Shown: positions 1 to 13,639, counted from the stretch's first letter. The stretch is DNA of 64,000 nucleotides from Lucifuga dentata (GCA_014773175.1 VXCM01000777.1:82501-146500); one strand, 5' to 3'. The notes: generated from the letters alone by a model not told the origin. Made by a program: numbers and translations.

Positions 1-48
1 TGAATATATTAGGCTCAAACATGCAAAATGGGTGGTATGGTCCTTTAA
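1..48 (+). mobile_element. TTAA-type inverted-repeat element, right end only
   Basis: Right terminal repeat ending ggtatggtcctttaa, cut by the window start. It matches the terminal sequence of the family described at 20560-21136. Confidence 0.8.
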
Positions 49-1094
49 GAATTTTATGCATCTCCACCATTCTGGCATTGGAGCCCATTGTGACAAATGC
101 AAAAATTAGTCCTATGATTTATTTATTTTTTTATTTTATTTTATTATTATTATTTTTTTTTTGCCAATTTAAATCCAGAATTTTACTCTCATTACCTTGA
201 AATTTGACGTGTAAAACCATTTATCATGCAAATTCATGTTTCAGTGGTATTGTGGAGATTCTCTGGATCTATATCTATCTAATACATAATGAAATTTTAT
301 TCTGCTGAATCAGCGTCATCGTTGCGTGTTTGTAGCCTTACTTGTTCATTTCCACTGATGCCATAAATATGATGCCTGTCCCAGCATACAATATGTTTAT
401 GGTTTCCACCAGGTCTGGATTAATATCTGGATGTGGACCATGTTGCTTCTGGATGTTCCATCATAGGACAATCTGGAATTTTGAGATTGGTGTCTTAGAT
501 TTCAAGAAGTTGACAAAAATGTTGACAAATGTACTTACAATGTTTAAGAAGGGAAAAATTATTTGTTGCTTTTTGAATGGGCAGTATTAATTTCTACCGG
601 TTTTCTTGCTTATGATGTTTTAAGATAAGATAAAGATTAATAAAGATAAAGATATCCAATAATAATCAGATGAAAACAACCTTATCAGAGCTAATGGATG
701 CCATTTAAAGCAACAGATTTGATTCCATCTGACCTCATTTAAGTGAGGTCTGACTCATTTTGAGACGGCGTGGCTGGACATGACATGTTTCATCATTACA
801 CGGGTTGGTGATGCTGCTGGAGGTGGAGCGGCTGACAGCTTTACACCGTGCACGGTGGTTTCTGTGTGCACGGCTGGTTTTAGCTGACATCAGTGTGAGG
901 AGTTCTGCCTCAGGCCTCTGCTGTTCTGTCCTGTTCAGCAGCTAATTGCTGGGTAGGTGCGTGCACGTGTGTGTGTGTAGGTGTGTGCGCGTGAGAACGT
1001 GATGTAGTAACAGCTGTTTTAAGTGGGACAACACTTGTGGCCCTGAGGACAAGAAGAGACAGATGTTCATAGAGAGAGAGATATTTGCTAAATG

Positions 1095-1190
1095 TAATAT
1101 ATTTTGGAAAATAGTTGGCAGTATAGTGACGTGTAATGTGAGTAATATTTTTTGGTCTCGAACGTGCAAATCACCGGTATGCTCCTTTAA
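1095..1190 (+). mobile_element. TTAA-type element fragment (one terminal repeat)
   Basis: Degenerate copy of the right terminus (ttttggaaaatagttggcag through accggtatgctcctttaa). No matching left end was found nearby. Confidence 0.65.
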
Positions 1191-1533
1191 GTGTGTTACA
1201 GCCGTGGAAAAGCTGTTTGGGTTTGTCCTGCTCTCACTGTTGGGTTTGATGCATCAGCTGTGGCACATCAGGAGGATGACGTTTCCACGGCTTTGTTGTT
1301 AATTTCACACTTGAAGTCACTTTCTCACTTGGTCATCATCAGTGTGACATCATGAACCAATCAGTGAAAATGATTTGGACTGATAAGTTATCAATAAAAC
1401 TGGGATTAATAAAAAGATAGCCAGGATTACTGAGTTTATATTTCTATAGGCTGCTGTTTGCTCATCGTGTAACTTCCTGTGCTGGGCTGGGTGTTGCTGT
1501 GCTGATAAGAATAGCAATCTGTTCCAACCTGAT

Positions 1534-1538
<5 letters not shown>

Positions 1539-1581
<43 letters not shown>
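1539..1581. repeat. (CA)n microsatellite
   Basis: About 21 uninterrupted CA units followed by a CT-rich stretch. In intron 1. Confidence 0.95.
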
Positions 1582-1584
<3 letters not shown>

Positions 1585-1742
1585 TATATCCATCTCTCTC
1601 TCTCTCTCTCCTTCACTTTCCATTTCTCATTGCGCCCATTCACACATTCATCAAAATCCTTGTCGTCCTGATAATGTTGTTGTCTCCATGGCAACGGGTC
1701 AACACATCAGCAGGTATCTTTCCTGCCGAGAGGCTAAACGCT

Positions 1743-1835
1743 GTTTATGTGAAGTGTATCTGCTTTAAAAGTTTATGTGAAGTGTATCTGCTTTAAAAGT
1801 TTATATGAAGTGTATCTGCTCGCAGCTTTAAAAAC
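1743..1835. repeat. Three-copy 28-bp tandem repeat
   Basis: Unit tttatgtgaagtgtatctgc plus tttaaaag; the third copy carries a small insertion (tcgcag). In intron 1. Confidence 0.75.
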
Positions 1836-2866
1836 AAAAAGTTAGAGACCTGTTTTATTAAAATATTAAAATCTTTATCATTTAAATTCTTAAGAACTGT
1901 TAATCAATTAATCAGTTAATTATTAACTCTCTTAATTTCAGAAGGGGTATTTTGATGCTTGGAGTTTGGTTTTACTGCTCACTGTCATCTGTCTCAGGTG
2001 GTGGACAGAAAATCCAAATTTGAGCAATCGGGTTTAAAGTGTGGGTGGAGCTTATTTGGGACATGCACCACGGCAGACTGTGATAGGCTGAGACATCTGT
2101 CAATCAAACAAACAATCAAGCGTGGTATGCTTAAACAACTGGAGCATTCATTGTTGCTGCTTGGCATAGACATAAACGTTGATGCTCCATCTTGGACAGT
2201 CCATCCAGTTCAGTGCTGATCGTGTGTGTTATCCTTTCGTTTTCTCCTCTGTAATGTGCCTGTGCAGGACAGGAAAGAGAGACGTCCACATTGTTATCCA
2301 TCACGTTGTAGACTGATAGACATATGCTGTTACATTTCCAGATGGGTTGAATCGCTCTGGTCTTATTTTGGTCTTTGTCTTTTGTGTCTCCTCCCTTCAT
2401 CAGGCTCTTTTTTTTTTTTTTTTNTTTTTTTTTTTTTTTGGACAGGCTGCATCCTGGACGTTACTTCAGAGACCTCATCCATCACCGACACCAGATCAGA
2501 GCTGTGCGTTTGCACTGATAAACGGATCATAATTTAGAACTCTGTCATTCTGGACCATTCCAATGTTAGGCAGTTTTACAGTCAATTTACCACCAGAAAC
2601 ACAGAAATGATTAAATTTGTCTTTCTGGTGTTCTATACTCCCACTTGCATACGCTGTGTTGACTGACAGTGGGTACCATGCTAATGGTTTAGCATTAATT
2701 ATATTGATTGTGAGTAGGTTCTATGCTACCATTTATCATATGGTAGTTTTTTTGGAATTGTTTCATAGCAGCACCAGTGCTAACGTTTAGCATTTATGTT
2801 GAATCTTAGTTAGGCTCTACACTAACATTTTAGCTTGCAGTACCGTACATTATGCTGACTGTTGCG

Positions 2867-3250
2867 CTAGCATTTTACCATACTTTATGCTGATTTCAAG
2901 TTGGCTCAGTACTAGCATTTTACCATACTTTATGTTAATTTTTGATTGTCAGTTTTAGCATTTTCCCACATTTTATGCTGATTTTAATTTGGTTCAGCGC
3001 TAGCATTTTACCATATTTCATGCTGATTTTTAGTTGGCTCAGCGCTAGCATTTTACCATACTTTATTTTGACAGCGGTAGCATTTTACCATACTATATGC
3101 AGACTTTTAGTTGGCTCAACACTAGCATTCTAATATACTTATGCTGATTATTACTTGGCTTGACACTAGCATTTTACCATATTTCATGCTGATTCCAAGT
3201 TGGCTCAGTGCTAGCATTTTACCGTAGTTTATGTTCACTGACAGTAGAGT
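2867..3250. repeat. Minisatellite, period about 45 bp
   Basis: About nine degenerate units opening tagcattttaccatacttta and ending ttggctcagcgc, at 2868, 2914, 2957, 3001, 3047, 3079, 3123, 3167 and 3212. One unit is shortened to about 32 bp. More diverged copies may extend back to about 2640. In intron 1. Confidence 0.75.
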
Positions 3251-3621
3251 CATTGTTAAGTTTCATAATGTGGACTTTAGCATACATTCTGCTTGTATTG
3301 CTGTGCAAGTGTGTCATTAGCAAAGCTATATTTGAAATATGAGTGGTAATTGTTATTTCTTTTTAAATTATTTCGAAGTAAAAGAGTCACAAGGCCATTT
3401 TTAATTTAGCTATCATCAGAGTTTGGGTTCTGATCCATGTAGTGAAAACCACTCACCTCACCTCACCTTCCCCTGTGGGCATGATTGTTTAGGTTAGATG
3501 GTCCAAGTGGGTGGAGTCAAGTTCTTTCAAAACATCCCATTGGCCCCATTGTGTCAAACAAGAACAATCAATCACCTGCAGAGGAGATGATTGATAGAGT
3601 TTGGCCCACATATAGAATCTG

Positions 3622-3623
<2 letters not shown>

Positions 3624-3656
<33 letters not shown>
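3624..3656. repeat. (GT)n microsatellite
   Basis: About 16 GT units in intron 1. Confidence 0.95.
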
Positions 3657-3658
<2 letters not shown>

Positions 3659-3987
3659 TTTGTGTGTTAGCAGAATGTATTTATGGCTGTGCTCTTTGAG
3701 TCAGACCCAGATTATTACATCACATCTCGCTGCCTGTGAGTTTATGACAGAACTTTTCATTACCAAGCTGATTTTCGTGAAGAGATGAAACGTTCTCCTG
3801 TCACTTTGGTCAGATTAAACAGATTTCAGAGCTGTTTTCCATCCTCAGACCTCAGATTCACACGAGGATGATGGAGGGACGCGGAGAAAGGCAAGAAGCA
3901 GGCATTAAGCAGCAAGAAACAAAGACTATTTGTAGATTATTATCTGTTAAAAGGCACAAACTACTAAGCATGAATTTACCATCACTG

Positions 3988-5115
3988 TTAAAGGATCATA
4001 CTGGTGATTTTTCACATTTGAGCAATAAATACTACCCCAATACACATAATATTACTGCTAACCATTTTCCAAAACATACAGCTGGAGCGGTCAATATTAG
4101 ATTTTTTTTGTCTCTACCCGTTTCAGTTCATTCAAGTATGTTAGCAACTAAATGTGTGACGTGAATTAATTTAACCCATCCAGTATCATGGAAGAAACTG
4201 TATGTCTTCACCAGGGCGTATAATTCTGGAGATGAAGCTTTTATTGAGAAATTAAAATGCTTATGCCTTATAAAATCACACATAGCTGTCAGCAGGCGAA
4301 AAATATCAAATTTTTATTTGACTTACTGAAATACCATATATACTCAAGTATAAACCAAGGTTTGTTTGTTTTTTTGTTTTTTTTTTCTTACCAAATTTCA
4401 CAAAGCAAATCGGGGGGTCAGCTTATAATTCAAATCAGATCCCAGAGAAGGAAATTTCCAGGGGTGTAAATACTACCAATTACCATGGAAAATAGTCTAA
4501 ATCATACCTTAGAATGAGATATTTCCTGATAAAACATGTTATCCAGCACATTTTGCGGCAGCCAGTAAGCTCTGTTGTGATTGGTCAAAGACAAAAGAAT
4601 GGGCCAATCAGAGACGACCTTATAAAAATGCTGTTTCATATACTGGTACAGTAATGTTATTTGATAGTCTCATTCAACATGTTTTGTGCTTTATTAGCAA
4701 GAAGCTAATAGCAAGAGGAGTNTATTTGATAGTCTCATTCAACATGTTTTGTGCTTTATTAGCAAGAAGCTAATAGCAAGAGGAGTCCAAAAATGTTAAT
4801 GTCAGCTAGTGTCAGTTAGAGCAATCAGCTGCTGAAATAAATATCATGTTTGCCTTACATGGATTATTTTCAGAAAAACAGAGGAATACTATGACAATAC
4901 CCAGAAAAACGGGTAATTTGCTAAACAAATAAATTGATGGAACAACATCAGGGACACGGCTTATACATGAGATCAGCTTATACTTGAGTATATATGATAA
5001 TAGGAAAACTATAATACAATTTTATGTTGTGGAAAATGGTTGGTAGTAACATAAGGTGTATGCGGGTAGTCTTTATTGGGCTCAAACATGCGAAACCACC
5101 GGTGTGGTCCTTTAA
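3988..5115 (-). mobile_element. Old TTAA-type element carrying an inserted second element
   Basis: The left end ttaaaggatcatactgg and right end ccggtgtggtcctttaa face each other. The interior is diverged but keeps family landmarks (gtttcagttcattc). It is interrupted by a different inverted-repeat element at 4335-4995, which explains its length of over 1.1 kb. Confidence 0.65.
4335..4995. mobile_element. Small inverted-repeat element with perfect 18-bp termini
   Basis: Begins atatatactcaagtataa and ends with its exact reverse complement. It has no coding capacity. A 64-bp stretch inside it is duplicated around the N at 4722 (4658-4721 and 4723-4786), read as an assembly artefact. A related 100-bp copy lies at 41285-41386. 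Confidence 0.6.
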
Positions 5116-5275
5116 GTTTTCAAGTTGTTTGTGCTATTCTGTCTCCTGTTATCATTGTTTTGTTTCTGGCTGTATTTAGTCTCTCTCTCTCTCTCTCTCT
5201 CTCACACGTCCTTGGTCTGAACAAAAGGCTACCATGGTGATACCCTCGTTGCTCACAAAACTGTGTCGACAAGAG

Positions 5276-5277
<2 letters not shown>

Positions 5278-5314
<37 letters not shown>
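5278..5314. repeat. (CA)n microsatellite
   Basis: About 18 CA units, about 75 bp after a (CT)12 run at 5180-5203. In intron 1. Confidence 0.95.
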
Positions 5315-5317
<3 letters not shown>

Positions 5318-5784
5318 TCGGCCTCCAGGATGAAATGTGTTGAACTTTATGAATGAAAGTTCAGCAGCTCTGGAAACAAAGCAAATCTTTGTGAACACAC
5401 AGATTAAACAGGATGATACATTACAGTCAGCATCATTTTATTTTAAACGTTGAAGGTAAAAAAGGTTTAAATGTAAACGGCTTCAGTTACATAACAACAA
5501 ACTAAATAACTGGATTTTATCTTTATGGTTTTAAAGTTTCACCTGGTTCCAATATAGAAAATGTCTTATTTGGTGTGACTGATTTGTGTTAAGATGAGTG
5601 AGTGAGATCAGCTATGGGTGGTGCCCTGTGTGTGTGTATGTGTGTGTGTGTTTGTCTATGCATGTGTGTGTGCATGTGTGGAGGGTAAAGTTTGGTGACT
5701 TGAGCTGATCACTGACAGGATGTTTGCCGGAGAGGCGGGTGGTAGTGACAGCCACACACACACACACACACACACAGGTGTGGC

Positions 5785-5975
5785 TGTGAGCAATCAAGGA
5801 AAGAAAAGAAAGGAGGGAAAGAAAGATTAGCAGTAGGAAGAAAGGAGAAAGGAGAGAGTACGTGAAAGGTAGAAGGAGAAGAGAGGGAATGAAAGGTTAC
5901 AGGAAAAGAGAGAGACAAAGTGAGATAAATGAGTGTGTTGAGTCTGGTAACAGAGAAAGAGATTAGGAAAGCTGC
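5785..5975. repeat. Purine-rich tract
   Basis: About 190 bp dominated by A and G on the plus strand (ggaaagaaaagaaaggaggg). It lies between two GT/CA repeats in intron 1. Confidence 0.7.
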
Positions 5976-6163
5976 TGTCGCAACGTGTGTGTGTGTGTGT
6001 TTGAAGGCTGTATGTGGTGTGTGTCTGTGCGCATGTGTGTTGAAGAATATCCTTAATCACTGAAGTGCTGAGACACCCATGGGTGACACAGAACACTTCC
6101 AAGACCACACCTAATCATGAGCTGCTGCAACACGACTGGAGCTTAACCAGCTGGCTAATGTGA

Positions 6164-6199
<36 letters not shown>

Positions 6200-6915
6200 A
6201 GTGGGGATGGTGATATTTGCCAGTGAGTTGTGTTGAAAGTCATCTGGCAGCGACACACTTTCATAAACGAGTCCTGACAAAAACCTTTGGTAAGTTTGAA
6301 GCTGAAACAGCGACATGCAGGTTGAATATCTTTCTGCATTTAGTGAAAATGAAAATATGAGGCCTGAGAGGTGACATTTTCTCTGACCTTCATTAGATTT
6401 GTTTGTAGAACTCCAGACAAATTAAAGGTAAAACTCACATGAAGGGCATTTTAAAGGTTTTGGCCGTTATGAACCAGCAGATCAGCCTCGCTGTGGAATC
6501 TAGCGGAGGGACAGAGGCGTTTTCCTAAAAGATGATCTCTCTTTTGGTGTTTGATGGTGCTGCAGAGTTTCATGTTGAATGAGACTATCATGCTGAGATC
6601 AGCTGGCTGAGTCATGATTTACATCATCATCATCATCACATCATTTCATACTCATCAAACCATTCATGGAGCTTTTCACCACAGACATTCTGTTTCTGTG
6701 GAACCAAAGTGCTCCATAGTGAACCAGCACACATTTCTACCAGTTTTCATGTTTTACACCAGTCACCAAAAAAAAAAAAAAAAAAAAAACTGCAGATTTT
6801 CTTTTTTTTTTAATCAGTGAAAACATGCAAGATGGTGGAGCATATTGTTGACCTGCAAGCTGTTATTATTTTATTAAAAGCATTTATTTCAGTCTAAGGG
6901 AGTCACATGAGCTAA

Positions 6916-6955
<40 letters not shown>

Positions 6956-7339
6956 CCTACTTCAGATCCTACTATTTTCTGGTTCTGAAAGGAAACTAAC
7001 TTTATTTGATTCCAAACCAAGTTATTTTTTGGTCAAAATGCTCCAAATGGTTCCAAAGCTGTCCTGCATTATATCATGACCTCTTTACTCTTTTACATTA
7101 TGCATTATTTTACCCTCAGAATAAGGATAAAGGAAATAATCCTTAATATTAATATTAAGCCACATTTTGACCTCATTTGTATCATCCTGAATCAACACAT
7201 AAGTTGCTATCATGCAAAAACTATTTGATATGTGAAATTATCAGCATGAGAGAAACGGAGGGAGAGATTAAAAATGACTGGAATGTTCATACCGTTTCAC
7301 TCTGAACTCTGTCCTGCAGCCAAAGATTAGTGAATACTC

Positions 7340-7343
<4 letters not shown>

Positions 7344-7383
<40 letters not shown>
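7344..7383. repeat. (GT)n microsatellite
   Basis: About 19 GT units in intron 1, just before the inverted-repeat element at 7439. Confidence 0.95.
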
Positions 7384-7384
<1 letters not shown>

Positions 7385-7438
7385 TACCAGCTGGTACAGT
7401 GAGGTGTGATTGGTAAGATAGGTTACACAGCAGCAGTG

Positions 7439-8032
7439 TTAAAGGACCATACCGGTGATTATGCATGTTTGAGCCCAATATACACTACAGGCCAGAGAGT
7501 AGTAATATAGTGTAATGTAGTGCTACTACTACTACTACTACTGTAGTGCTAAATCTGGGGGGAGGCCACCCCCAGATTTAGCATGAGCAGACTGTGCAGC
7601 AAGTTAATCCAAAATGATGTGGGAGAAGGCAGACAGCNTTTTTTTTTTTTTTTTTTTAAATCTGGGGGTGGCCTCTAAATTCTGGCTTGCATACATGTTA
7701 CGGTACTGATGACCAATTTCCAAAACATAAAACTGTGTTTTACTTTTCCTGTTATTTTTATTTATTTATTTTTTTGAATCCCCTAATCTTTCAAAATCAA
7801 ACATTCAGGTGATGCCTTAAAATTCAGTGTTTTGTCTTCTAACACTTAGGCACGATTGTAGAAGGTTAATAGTGTAATGAGCTGAAATTACTGGCAGTCT
7901 GGAAGTAATAAAATTCTAAAATGTGCTGCTAAAGTCGTATATTTTGGGAAATGGTTGTCAGTAACGTAACATGTATGCAGGTTGTATATATTTGGGCTCA
8001 AACTTGCAACGATCACTGGTATGCTCCTTTAA
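7439..8032 (+). mobile_element. TTAA-type inverted-repeat element, full length but diverged
   Basis: Left end ttaaaggaccataccggtga, right end cactggtatgctcctttaa. It holds a T-run with an N at 7637 and a local inverted patch (ctgggggtggcc). Located in intron 1. Confidence 0.75.
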
Positions 8033-9196
8033 ATCATTCTAGCTGCAGGTCTACAGCTGATTTATTCAGGTATGTTGTTAATCTCAGTGTGTCATGTTGC
8101 ATCATTTCCCTTTTTGACTTTTTTAAGTAAAAATATTAAGTTCAGGTTTTTACCTGTTTTTGAGTTGATTCCTCCAGGATGCAGCAAAGCGTTTAGCTGG
8201 AAGTATAACATGCAGTACTGCTGATCAGTACATGATGGTACACTATGGAATATTCCGACGTGTGATACCTATAATGAAACATTCTGACATTTTGAGAATA
8301 TTTTTTTTTTTCTGTCTTAATGGGAGTTAAAGAAGACTGAATTTCATCAGCATGTTTCGATGGTTACGCTAAATCAGCATTTTATTATTATTTTTTTTAC
8401 TTCACAATAAATTATTCATCACATGGTAAAATAAGCTTAGAGAACTAATGTTTAATTTTACAATTACTTGAACTATAAGCACCGATTTGTTTTTTTTTGT
8501 TTTTTTTTCTACAGAATTCTAACATTTGAGATGTTCTTAGGATGTTTTGGAGCTTTTTATGGAGCAGACATTGATGCAATCCAGTCGTACTTCTCTTAAT
8601 GTCCATCAGGGTGCGGTCACAAGTCTCCAGCCGGCACCAAATGCTTTGTGACATCACCATGTCCTGATCGTAAATGATGTGCTGTTTTGTTAATGGGTCC
8701 ATGGTATGTTTAGCCTAGCGTAACTGTTAGCTCACGGTTTTATTTAAACATGTAGAAATATGAATGAAAAATTGAATAATGTGAAGATCTGTCATCAAAC
8801 GTTGCCAAGAATATCTTAAGTTTGTCACAGAGCAAGAAATGTTTCATAGAAGACCTTATTTTCATGATGTTGGATTGGTTTGTCTCTTTGTAACAGCTGT
8901 AGTTGTTAGGCTGACTAGATTTTGGAAAGTTAAAGACAGGAGTGTTTTGTTTTTTGTTTTTTTTTGTTTTTTTTTTTTAAACCAAAAAACAAAAGCATAA
9001 ATCCCTGAAATCTGGGAATAATCTGGATTTTGTTTCAGAATAACTCAGGACACTAAGACATGGGACCAGTCAGCTGTAATTGTTGTGGTCGATGTTGTTT
9101 TAGCAGTTTTGTTGAAACTTTAGAACTCTCTGACAGACGTCAGCATTGATCGGCGTCCCGTGAAGCAGGCCTCACCGCTGTCTTTCTGTTCTCCAG

Positions 9197-9306
9197 ACTC
9201 TAAAGCCATTGTGGATGGGAACCTGAAACTGATCCTGGGTCTGGTCTGGACTCTGATCCTGCACTACTCCATCTCCATGCCAGTCTGGGATGGTGAGGAT
9301 GAAGAG
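9197..9306 (+). CDS. flnb: flnb exon 2: end of CH1
   Basis: Encodes the last part of the first calponin-homology domain, [20 protein letters not shown] then HYSISMP, followed by an acidic linker (WDGEDEE). The acceptor is ctccag. It starts with the last two bases of a split Asp codon, so exon 1 must end with a single G. The donor is gtacag and the end is phase 0. This CH1 core helix contributes to F-actin binding in the family. Confidence 0.95.
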
Positions 9307-12300
9307 GTACAGCCGGCTGACTCTTCATTTACTTCTCTTCATGTTGTTTTCTTCTGTGGTTTGCAGAATGATGCATGTATGAAATGCTGAAATATAACGT
9401 TTTTTTTCCACATATTTATTGGTTTTGACCAACAACAGATACAGCCTTGTGTCATTTCTTCCTATGAAAGGATGGATGGCAAAAAAGAGAGAAAAAAAGA
9501 AATGGTTGTATAGATCGGCAGTTAAATATTGATAAACATGAAAAACAGTAAACACGAATTACTAGTACAAATGTAATCTGTACATTATGAAACAAAAATA
9601 TTGAAAAATTGCAATAAAGAATAGAATACAAATACAAAAGTGCGATTCAAAGCATTTTTACATTCCTTTGGACTTTTCAAAAAGTGTCTCAGAGCTCAGA
9701 GTCTGCATGGTTCACAACAATCATCAATCAAACTTCCACTTGATTATCCCAAAATATGACTTTTAGTTAAGTTTATTCATCACAATTAATGATTACTGAC
9801 ATGGTAAAGTTAAAAAACCCAAATGAAGATATGTAAGGAAATAGAAAATAAAGACAAAGCAGCCTTTAATTCGTTTCTCTCTAACCCTGCTGGTGATCTG
9901 TTCCTTTTGTGTTCAGGCAGAATCAAAGACACCTAAACAGCGTCTGCTGGGCTGGATCCAAAACAGAGTCCCCGACCTGCCAATCACCAACTTCAACCAG
10001 GACTGGAGGAACGGCAAAGCTCTGGGAGCTCTGGTGGACGGCTGCGCTCCAGGTACTGTCGCTTTTTACTTCTTACCACGTGTGACGGCTAAAATCCTGA
10101 TTGTTCACAAATAAACGGGAATTCTTTTCTCCATTTTTTCCATTCTTTTCCTTTAGAAGAATTCCCTTTGCTGGTTGTTGTTGATAATGATGATGATGTG
10201 TGTGTGTGTGCAGGTCTGTGTCCAGACTGGGAGACCTGGGATCCAGTGAAACCAGTGGAAAACGCCACGGAAGCCATGCAGCTGGCTGATGATTGGCTGG
10301 GCATCCCACAGGTTTGATTCCCAATAACTTTGCTCATTTACTTCAACCTTTAACCTCCATTTAACCACGAGGTGTTTTTTAAAGACGGAAGTTTCTGTAT
10401 TTTTATTGTTGGTTGCTGTATGAATTTCTACAATAAACACACTGCAAAGGGGCGGCAATATTAGAAAGAAAGATTGATGAATGCAGGATTTGCTGCTCTT
10501 CATTTATGTGTTTTGGTGAGCTGCAGTGTTTCACCTGATACTTTGAATAATAATAATAAAAAAACAATTTAAAAAAATAAAAAAACCCCACCAAAAATGA
10601 ACAAAAATGCAGATTTAGCCCAACTTTTATCAAACTCAAATTAGCTTCCCTGGCTAAACTAGATTTAGATAAATTTAATGAAACTGACCATTTTAGTCGT
10701 CTTCTTCTTCTTCTTCTGCTGCTGCTGCCTTCATAAAGACAGATATTTGGTTCAGGATATTTTATCTTCCGAAGCACAAAACAAACATATAAATATGTCA
10801 TATATTCACCTGCATAAGCATAAAACAAGTCAAGTAGTCAAGTCCTGAAACAATTAGCACAAATGCTAAAAGTGTATAGGAAACCATGTGTAGCTTATTA
10901 GCATGATGCTAACTTATAATGGACCTTTGTGCTTGCTGTAGCACACCGGATGACAAATGTTCAGTTTTAAATGTAAAAATAACCTAAAAAAAATACAGTT
11001 ATCGGTAGTTGGAAATGGTGCTGCTGGAGGCTTTTCCTCTGCTGAGGATTTTGTCGGGTCAAAGGTCAACAGGCGCATCCCACACAGATGTTGTTTGGTT
11101 TCCTGATTGTTCACAGCAGAGGAAACTCGCTGAACCTGAGTGTGTTTTTCCCGTCGTTTGTTTGAAGAGAGGAGAGGATACAACCCGCTGATTTACGGGC
11201 AGAAAGGGAAATGTCGTATAAAGAGTTATGAAAGGAATTTGCTGTTCCTGAGGATGAATTAGTGAAGTATTTATAGTTTAGAGGATTTTCTGAATACATT
11301 TCCATCCTTTCTCTGATCGTCTGAGGTTCATTCCTGCTGGCAGGTATGGAGCAAATTAAAGTTTAAAGATAATTACAGCGTTTTAAGCAGAAATCTGAGC
11401 TGATTTCAACACTTAGAAGAGGCCAGTTAAAGGACCATACCGGCAATTTTGCATGTTTGAGCCCAATAAATACTACCTGAATACATGTTACGTTACTGAC
11501 AACCATTTTCCAACACATATAAACCTGTATTTTAGTTTTCCTGTTACCTTCTCAAAACCCGTAATCTTTCAAAATCAAATCTTCAGGTGATACACACACC
11601 TTAAAATTTAATGTTTCACCTGCTAGCACTTCTTGCACAACTGTAGATGGCACTGTCATTTTAATTTCTCTGTAAAAGCCATCTTCTCCTGGGACTAAAT
11701 TTCCTGGTGGAGTAATACATTATCTTCTGTGCAGCTCTGTGTTGGACCTTTTAAAGGACCATACCACCCATTTTCCATGTTTGAGCCTAATATATTCAAC
11801 TTTCATACATTGATAATTAAGATTAAGGTTATTAATTAAAAATGTTTTTCCTACCTTCCAGACCGCCATTGGTTTCAGTTCATTCTGCTATTAAAATCAA
11901 NTTTTTTTTTTTTTTTTTTTTGAAGTTACATAATTTTTGTAATAATTAAGTGAAATAAAAACCCGAGAGTGAATGTATGCCTCCACCGGGGAATATAGTT
12001 CCAAAAGAAGACCTGTGTTTATCGAAAAAGTTTAATGACCATGACTTCATAATTTTGCGTAGCTTTAGTAGGAGAAACATGGATTTTTAAGGTGGGTGTA
12101 TCACTTGAATATTTGATTCTGAAAAATTAAGAGATTTTGCAAAATATCAGGAAAGCTGAAATACGGTTTTATCCTTTGGGAAATGATTGTCAGTAACGTA
12201 ACATGTATGAAAATTGAATATATTAGGCTCAAACATGCAAAATGTACCGGTATGGTCCTTTAAATAAAGTTACTTTGACAAAATACTTAATCGACATCTT

Positions 12301-13608
12301 GTTTGCTGTGATGACTTACGTATCTTAAGCACATTTCAAGTCTTTACAGGTTGGTTTTAATAGCGTACTGGAATAAACTGAAACCAATGGCAGTCTGGAA
12401 GGTAGGAAAAACAATTCTAGTCTTTGCTGCTCCAGAAATATGTTTTGGAAAATGGTTGTCAGTAACACAACATGTATGCAGGTTGTATTTAATGGGCTCC
12501 AACATGCCAAATCACTGGTATGGTCCTTTAAAACACATGAACGCACATGTCTTTGTTGTAGCAAAACAAATTTTGCTTGTGGGTGAAGAAATGGAGACAG
12601 GCGTTTCCTGTTTGTCTCTGTCGCTCCGTGTTTGACAGTGAACTCTGGAGCTGTCGCAGCCTAAACGAATAATCATGCTGTGTCCTCGTTTGATCCTCTC
12701 TGTCCGTTTAAAAAGCTCATCCTCGCTATTTTCTCACGGTTAGAGATGTTTTATCTGGCTGGTTGGTCTCAGATATTCCTCATAGTCAGGGTCATTTTCT
12801 GGTTTTGAGGTGATGCGTTTGTTTAAATCATATTCTGCATGAATTCATTCTACTTATTGTCTGAGTTTTAAATGCCAAACATTTTCCAAAGTTATGCATA
12901 ATCATACTTCATCACAATGATGATATGGAAAATTTGATCGTGACATTCGTTCCTTCACCATCCATACCATTTATCCAAGTTAGCGACGTTGAGCAGCGAA
13001 ACGTGTCACCTCTCACCTCAGCACCATGCAGGGCCTCTCTGCTCGTTGGGTTCGTGGTGCGTTCAAGTCTAGTTTTGACTGTGTAAAACTTGTGCTTTCA
13101 GAATGCCAAAAAAACATGGTAAATGTTAACGCACAACAGAACTGGCAGAAGTAAAGGCGTCGTGACTCTGAATGACAGAGCTGTTTTAGAGTTCAGCGTC
13201 CTGGCTTGAACCACGCCTTTGTTCAGGACCGAGCCACGTTTCCTCCTTCAGTCATCACTCATCTGTTCACATCTCGCCTCGGCTTGGCTGTGAACTCACC
13301 GCTTCCCTGTTTTCAGAACCGCTAATCCCTTGTCATGTGTCATTTGTGATTTTTAAACTGGTTTAAATCCATCAGCACCTTAAAATGAGCCATGTGCAAC
13401 ATGACGAGAAACCTCAAATATCAGCCCATGTTTAGCATGTATGTGTGTGTGTGTGTAGGTGATAGCTCCAGAGGAGATCATTGACCCCAGCGTGGATGAG
13501 CAGTCGGTGATGACGTACTTGTCTCAGTTCCCCAAAGCCAAACTGAAACCAGGAGCTCCACTCAAACCCAAACTCAACCCCAAGAAGGCCAGAGCATACG
13601 GACAAGGT

Positions 13609-13639
<31 letters not shown>

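Larger units (their letters stand above)
1..9196. other. End of flnb intron 1: repeats, no exon recognised
   Basis: The sequence is AT-rich and full of short microsatellites, transposon fragments and a minisatellite, described separately. No stretch resembles a CH domain or another protein. Intronic enhancers are common in first introns, but none can be shown from the sequence alone. Confidence 0.8.
10312..13458. other. flnb intron 4
   Basis: Contains a (CTT)n(CTG)n run near 10697-10728 and the nested inverted-repeat element at 11427-12531. The remainder (12532-13436) shows no recognised feature. Confidence 0.8.

Noticed and set aside
1350..1577. Cys-Val repeat proteins predicted at several GT/CA microsatellites
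   Set aside because: These are simple translations of (GT)n and (CA)n, not genes.
10403..10828. 141-codon minus-strand frame in intron 4
   Set aside because: AT-rich, with Arg runs from a (CTT)n repeat and no recognisable domain; likely chance.
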